Shown here piece after piece: positions 60,001-64,000 of a stretch of DNA of 64,000 bases. The translations under genes were made by a program, and so were the position numbers. Location of the stretch: NCBI RefSeq assembly GCF_040712315.1, contig NC_134017.1:10074001-10138000 (forward strand), given 5' to 3'. The notes under the pieces were generated by a model, which was not told the DNA's origin, ran no database searches, and was given only the letters and a program-made list of their open reading frames with translations. The stretch's first letter is position 1, and every line of letters starts with the position of its first letter. The stretch comes from Castanea sativa (taxonomy: Eukaryota > Streptophyta > Magnoliopsida > Fagales > Fagaceae).

Positions 60001-60115
60001 TTATTAATTACTAATTGAACAACACCATAAAGTAGGATAGAAATACAAAGGAAAAAAAAATCATAACCTAACCACCAAGACAAGAGAAGAAGGAAACCTA
60101 CTGGCACCAATGTCT

Positions 60116-61960
60116 AGTAGTACTAGTTCTTGAATCAACACCTGAAGTTGTTGATTTTAATTTCGATTTATCCAGCTTATTAAGATATAAAATTTACATC
60201 TAATCAATAATTTCTTATGTATTTGGTCTGGGAGATGAGTGTGGTTATCATACCTTCCTTTGATTGAGCTCATTATATCGATGCATTTGGATGGATTGCT
60301 TTTCTGTGACTTCTATGAGTTCACTATTGTTGTGACATTATTTAAAGCATATTGGGAAACATGTCTTCTATACTGGACGGTTCTTTTCTCCCCCCACCCC
60401 CCTCCCAATCCTCCTTTCTTAATCTTTGGATCTTCTCTAATTTCTGCTATTGTCCCCTTAGAAATATTTCTTTAACTAAGTCAGATCACTTACCTTGTGT
60501 TTGGATGAAGTAATTGATATTTACAAGGAAAATCTAAAATGAATGGATTTATAATCTCATCATTTAAAATCCCATCAATTATTAATTACACTGTTTTGTC
60601 TTATTAAAAAACATAATAATTTCCATTGTTTGGATTTAAGTTGGAAATTCCATTTATCTAAATCCACACAAATTGAGAAACATCCATAGTTGATTAGAAA
60701 CTCATCCCATCTACCATCAAGCTAATCAGACTTTAAAAATCATTTTTAAAATTTTCAAATCAAGCTTAATCTTTAGAATGATTAAATCTTAAAGCATTCC
60801 ACACAAATATATACTAAAGCAATATATCCACACCGATAGGACCATTGTCTATAAAAGGAGGATACAGTACCATTAAGTATATAAAAGAAGTAATGTGACA
60901 ATACAATTCAAGGCCTCCAAATTGCCTGGTTAAACTTGACGGAGTAGGAGCTATGGTGGGTTTGTCCTGCCTTAAGTTCTTGAATCTAGAAACTACTTTG
61001 CTGGTGGGGTATTCAGTCTTATTTAGAACGACTCACTCTCTCCCTCTCTCTAAAACTCTTATCTTTAAACCTCCTTTTCACCCATGTAATCAATTTCTAA
61101 ATTGAAGAGATGGGTCAACAAGCTCACTGCATTTGTTCTATCTGTGGTGGAAATAGATGCAATTGGACAAACGAGTGAACAACAACCTGAGAAAGAACTT
61201 GAGATGTACTCAAGCTGACCCATGATAGGGTCAAAGTTGATCTTGTTGTTTAGATGTATTGGGGTGAAATCTGATCTATGAGGAATTTTTTGCTGATGCA
61301 TTGGACATTTTAGCATTGGTAGAGAGGGGAGAGGTTAGGGGGATAGCCCCAGAGATTTTTCAACCGTCGTCCTCTTTGATATTTGCTAAGCCTTATTTAT
61401 AGACCTTTGTAAATAATAGTGATATTTTGAACCTCATGGTAGGTACTTTAAATAATAGTGAAAATTGATTTTATTCGTCATTCTAACTACGCTGTGGCAG
61501 GCTACTAGAGAGGATATAACTGCACAAGGTAAGCTTCAGGGAAGGGGTAGTGCGGTACTGTCAATAACATAAGATGCTTGGTAACACGAGATTCCTTCAT
61601 AGGTTGAACTAGAAAAGATAATATTGAATGTAATATTCACGGAAATACAAGCAGAAACATAAAAAAATAAAAATTAAATTTTTAATAGGAAAACATCAAG
61701 AAATTAATTTATGCTTTTTGTCCCTTTATTATCCATCCAAAAAGAAAAGATTAAGATCTACCACAAGATGCCATTTTATTTTATTTTATTTTTTGATAAG
61801 TAAGAAAAAACAGTATAAATAAAGCTTCTTTATGCAAAGGAGGACAAAGAAGTCAAAAAGTATGCCATTTTAATTTGTTTGACAGAAAGAAAAGTTATCA
61901 GCAGAATTAGCACAATTAAATAGTGATTTATAATATCAAATTATAACTAACAGCACATAC
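60116..61960. other. Lipase intron, part beyond LINE 2
   Basis: No exon was recognised. A T-rich GATAAGTAAGAAAAAACAG stretch at 61789-61810 resembles an L1 3' tail in antisense. Confidence 0.45.
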
Positions 61961-62240
61961 CTTAACTTTGTAGTCAGGATATTTATCAAGAGCTTTGAGC
62001 AGAAAAAGGAGCGCTAAGCTTTGCAATCCAACGAGCAGCAGCAACCATTACCATTCCACAATGAGCATATGCTAAAACTAAATTGCTTATTCCACGATCA
62101 TGTAAAACTGAGTGGTGAAAAGGGACCACCGCTCCAGTTGCTGCTGTTAGTGTATCTTTAATGCTATGAGTACCACGAATCAATAGAAGGAAACATTTTG
62201 AGTCTTTATCTCATATAATTGCGAAAGCAGGCTTCAAAAG
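61961..62240 (-). pseudogene. Class-3 lipase exon upstream of the nucleophile exon (broken)
   Basis: The minus strand enters after TTGCAG at 62240 and reads LLKPAFAII*DKDSKCFLLL, IRGTHSIKDTLTAATGAVVP, FHHSVLHDRGISNLVLAYAH and CGMVMVAAARWIAKLS. A 1-nt T insertion shifts the frame; the remainder would read LLKALDKYPDYKVK before a GT donor at 61960. The RGTHSIKDTLTAATG block and order match plant DAG-lipase-like proteins (recollection). Lesions: a TGA replaces the expected Arg in II*DKDSK, there is a two-codon VM repeat, and there is the frameshift. The next exon is 51948-52050. Confidence 0.82.
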
Positions 62241-63290
62241 CTGCAATCATTGTTCTGGTAATTAAAACAATATTCAATTTTAATTTTAATTTAAAAACGA
62301 AACACATAAGCAAACTAGCAATACATGCTTGATCGCATATATCATGATTAGTAAGAAGACAAAAGGTTCAACAACCACAATAGGAGAAAGCCAAAACCTA
62401 AAAGTTGAAATTTGTCAAGTTTAGCACACATCAGAAGTCTCATAAGTTTACAGGAAAAATATGCAAAAATTTAAAAGGCTATTTTTCTCAAGTTTTAAAC
62501 TCCTTTCTGTTATTTAGCTCAAGGGTTTCTTATTATAGTCTACTATTTTTTATCTCCTCATAAATTGTGGAGCCAGGCATCAACTTATGGCAACCACTCA
62601 GTCCTGTGGATAATTGTTTCCCATGCGAAGAGCCCTCTGACACAGTAGCATTCATATGGGAAATAACTAGTCTCAGATGCACTTATAATGTTTAAGGTCC
62701 ACTTCCAGACAACCTCTCACTGCATCATAGCTGGAATTTTCTATCATCACCAACAGAGTCATGCAGTTTACCTCGTTTTATCTCCTATTACACATTTCTT
62801 CATCCAAGCAGAATTAAAATATTTGTATCATCTCTTTTTCTTTTTGGATAAGTAAATAAATTCATTAAAAATAAAAAAGAAAAAGGCACTGCCCAAGTAC
62901 ACAGGCTGTATACAATAGGGAACCAGAAAAAAAAAAAAAAAAAACCCCATTTTCATTTTCTATCAAAATTTTTTCTAAGAAACAACAGCAACTCATGAAC
63001 AGACCCAACAAAAACTATAAAACCCATTTTCATTCTCGATCAAAGTTTCTTGAAAACCGCAGCTAAACATGAAGTAACAAGAAAACGAGGAAAACAGTCA
63101 TATTCCTCGGCGTCGCACGGCACGACACGGCGAGTCTCTCTGTTTCTGTATCGAGAAAATTTCAGACTAGGGGCTTTGATTTTGGGGGAGATTTTAAATG
63201 ACATTTTTAAGTTTTTAATGGGCTGGGCTGGGCTTTGATTTTGGGGGAGATTTTTTAAATGACATTTTCTTACCCAGGCTGTATACAATA
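62241..63290. other. Spacer with short direct repeats
   Basis: No gene is supported. GGATAAGTAAATAAATTCATT at about 62850 resembles an L1 tail. CAGGCTGTATACAATAGG occurs at about 62902 and again at 63276. TTTGATTTTGGGGGAGATTT is repeated at about 63175 and 63233. Confidence 0.5.
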
Positions 63291-63334
63291 GGTCGGCGGC
63301 CTCGACGTGCTTCTTGCAGTACTCGACGGCATGG
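63291..63334 (-). pseudogene. Short SKP1-like fragment
   Basis: The minus strand reads HAVEYCKKHVEAAD. Plant SKP1/ASK proteins contain VIEYCKKHVEAA at the end of the BTB/POZ-like fold. Only about 14 residues match, and upstream and downstream sequence is unrelated, so this is at most a captured scrap and could be chance. Confidence 0.4.
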
Positions 63335-63479
63335 ATCGGAGATCGGATGCTCGAGGCGTGAAGAGATCGGAGATCAGATGAGAGTGTTGTCGCGTGGTTT
63401 GGTGACTGTTTGGAGAAGCACGAGCGTGACTATAGCAAGAGATTGATGGTGAACAAAAAAATAATGATCAGTTTTTTAT

Positions 63480-63612
63480 TTTATATTTATGCCAATCCTA
63501 TAGCAGCTACAGGCAAATTCTTTTTTTCCCCTTTTTCCAGATAAGGCCTATGGCCATGTTTTATAAACGCAGCTACTAATATGGTACCTATGGCCATTCC
63601 CAGTAAAAATTT
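63480..63612 (-). mobile_element. CACTA-like terminus (right), degenerate
   Basis: It carries CTATAGCAGCTACAGG, GGCCTATGGCCATGTTTTATA plus ACGCAGCTAC, and CCTATGGCCATTCCCAGT, in inverse orientation to the array at 45155-45600. The expected terminal CACTA block is not preserved, and no 3-bp duplication could be confirmed. Confidence 0.45.
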
Positions 63613-64000
63613 ATCTTTCCTTATGCTGGAAGACATATTGCATCTTTAATTTTTTGGATAATTACACTTTATCCATTTGTGATTTGCCTCTAATATGATG
63701 TGCCTACCCGTGGTTTAAATTTTGATACTTTACCCACTCGTGACTCTCACGGTTACTGTGCCGTAACTCACCTCTCCCTCTGCCATTACTCTAACAGAAA
63801 TATGTAAAAAACAAAAACCCAAACAAATCAAAACTCACTCACTCCCATCCGGCTTGCTCACCAAACTAAGATCCTACAATGGGCTTCACTTGAGATAACT
63901 GGGTTTTGATCGTGTATGCAAACCGAGCCGAGGAAGAAGAAGACACAGTTGCTCCTCTGTTCAGCTGTGGCAGGTAGATTAGAATCACCTAAGACAATGC
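63613..64000. other. Intergenic, possible start of another repeat
   Basis: GATAATTACACTTTATCCA followed by GTGATTTGCCTCTAATA is reminiscent of repetitive TIR-element ends, but the other end is outside the window. Confidence 0.3.

Larger units (their letters stand above)
52703..60099 (-). mobile_element. LINE 2: full-length L1-type retrotransposon with nested insertions
   Basis: A minus-strand element with its A tail at the left edge (T run at 52703) and a perfect 16-bp target duplication on both sides. It includes ORF1, endonuclease, RT and C-terminal zinc-binding domain, all decayed. It carries a 977-bp hAT-like element (56400-57376) and a 409-bp Copia-gag-containing piece (54786-55194). 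Without them it is about 6.0 kb, the usual size for a complete plant L1. It is inserted in the intron between the two lipase exons. Confidence 0.93.

Noticed and set aside
1..64000. tRNA, rRNA or other stable RNA genes
   Set aside because: None recognised. The only tRNA-like boxes belong to the SINEs at 26715-26932 and 44857-45023.

Overview
The window is nuclear DNA from a dicot plant, most likely a woody species. The evidence is plant-type spliced gene fragments, a cluster of Cf/EIX-type leucine-rich-repeat receptor-like proteins (RLPs), and a dense nested population of typical plant transposable elements. I cannot name the species. Only one host gene looks intact: the RLP at 37005-39620 on the minus strand. 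Almost everything else is mobile elements, pseudogenes or AT-rich intergenic DNA.

Layout. (1) 1-14.3 kb: a decayed SET-domain-like (SETD9-like) gene copy on the minus strand. It is split by a 1.5-kb Helitron (1361-2855) and by a complete 9.8-kb Ty3/gypsy Tat-lineage LTR retrotransposon (3267-13059, target duplication ATAGG). That retrotransposon carries an intact gag-pol frame, a 60-bp tandem array and a four-exon antisense gene. (2) 15.8-20.3 kb: an RLP pseudogene with several nonsense and frameshift lesions and a 1.7-kb repeat insertion. An RCC1-like fragment lies beyond it. (3) 21-26.3 kb: tandem repeats, a candidate ACCGGTAC-rich TIR element and a small perfect-TIR MITE. (4) 26.4-36.4 kb: two more copies of the SET-like pseudogene segment, separated by a second Helitron (29401-32196) and an 83-bp-arm inverted repeat. 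(5) 37-39.6 kb: the intact RLP. (6) 40-45 kb: degenerate tandem duplications and a tRNA-derived SINE. (7) 45.1-63.6 kb: a region bracketed by CACTA-like subterminal repeat arrays. It holds two decayed L1-type LINEs, each interrupted by a member of the same non-autonomous hAT-like TIR family. It also holds two exons of a class-3 (diacylglycerol-type) lipase pseudogene and a short SKP1-like fragment.

How it fits together. The SET-like fragments and the RLPs belong to a locally duplicated unit. All three SET-like copies share the same in-frame TAG, so the ancestor was probably already dead when it was copied. Paralogous copies act as empty sites that date and delimit the first Helitron and, in part, the Tat element. 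LINE 2 (52703-60099) sits in the intron between the two lipase exons and is flanked by a 16-bp target duplication. Trp-to-stop and Arg-to-stop changes recur in the decayed elements, as expected from C-to-T decay of methylated repeats.

Gene-family names come from motifs read in the sequence and compared with remembered families. No database search was possible.
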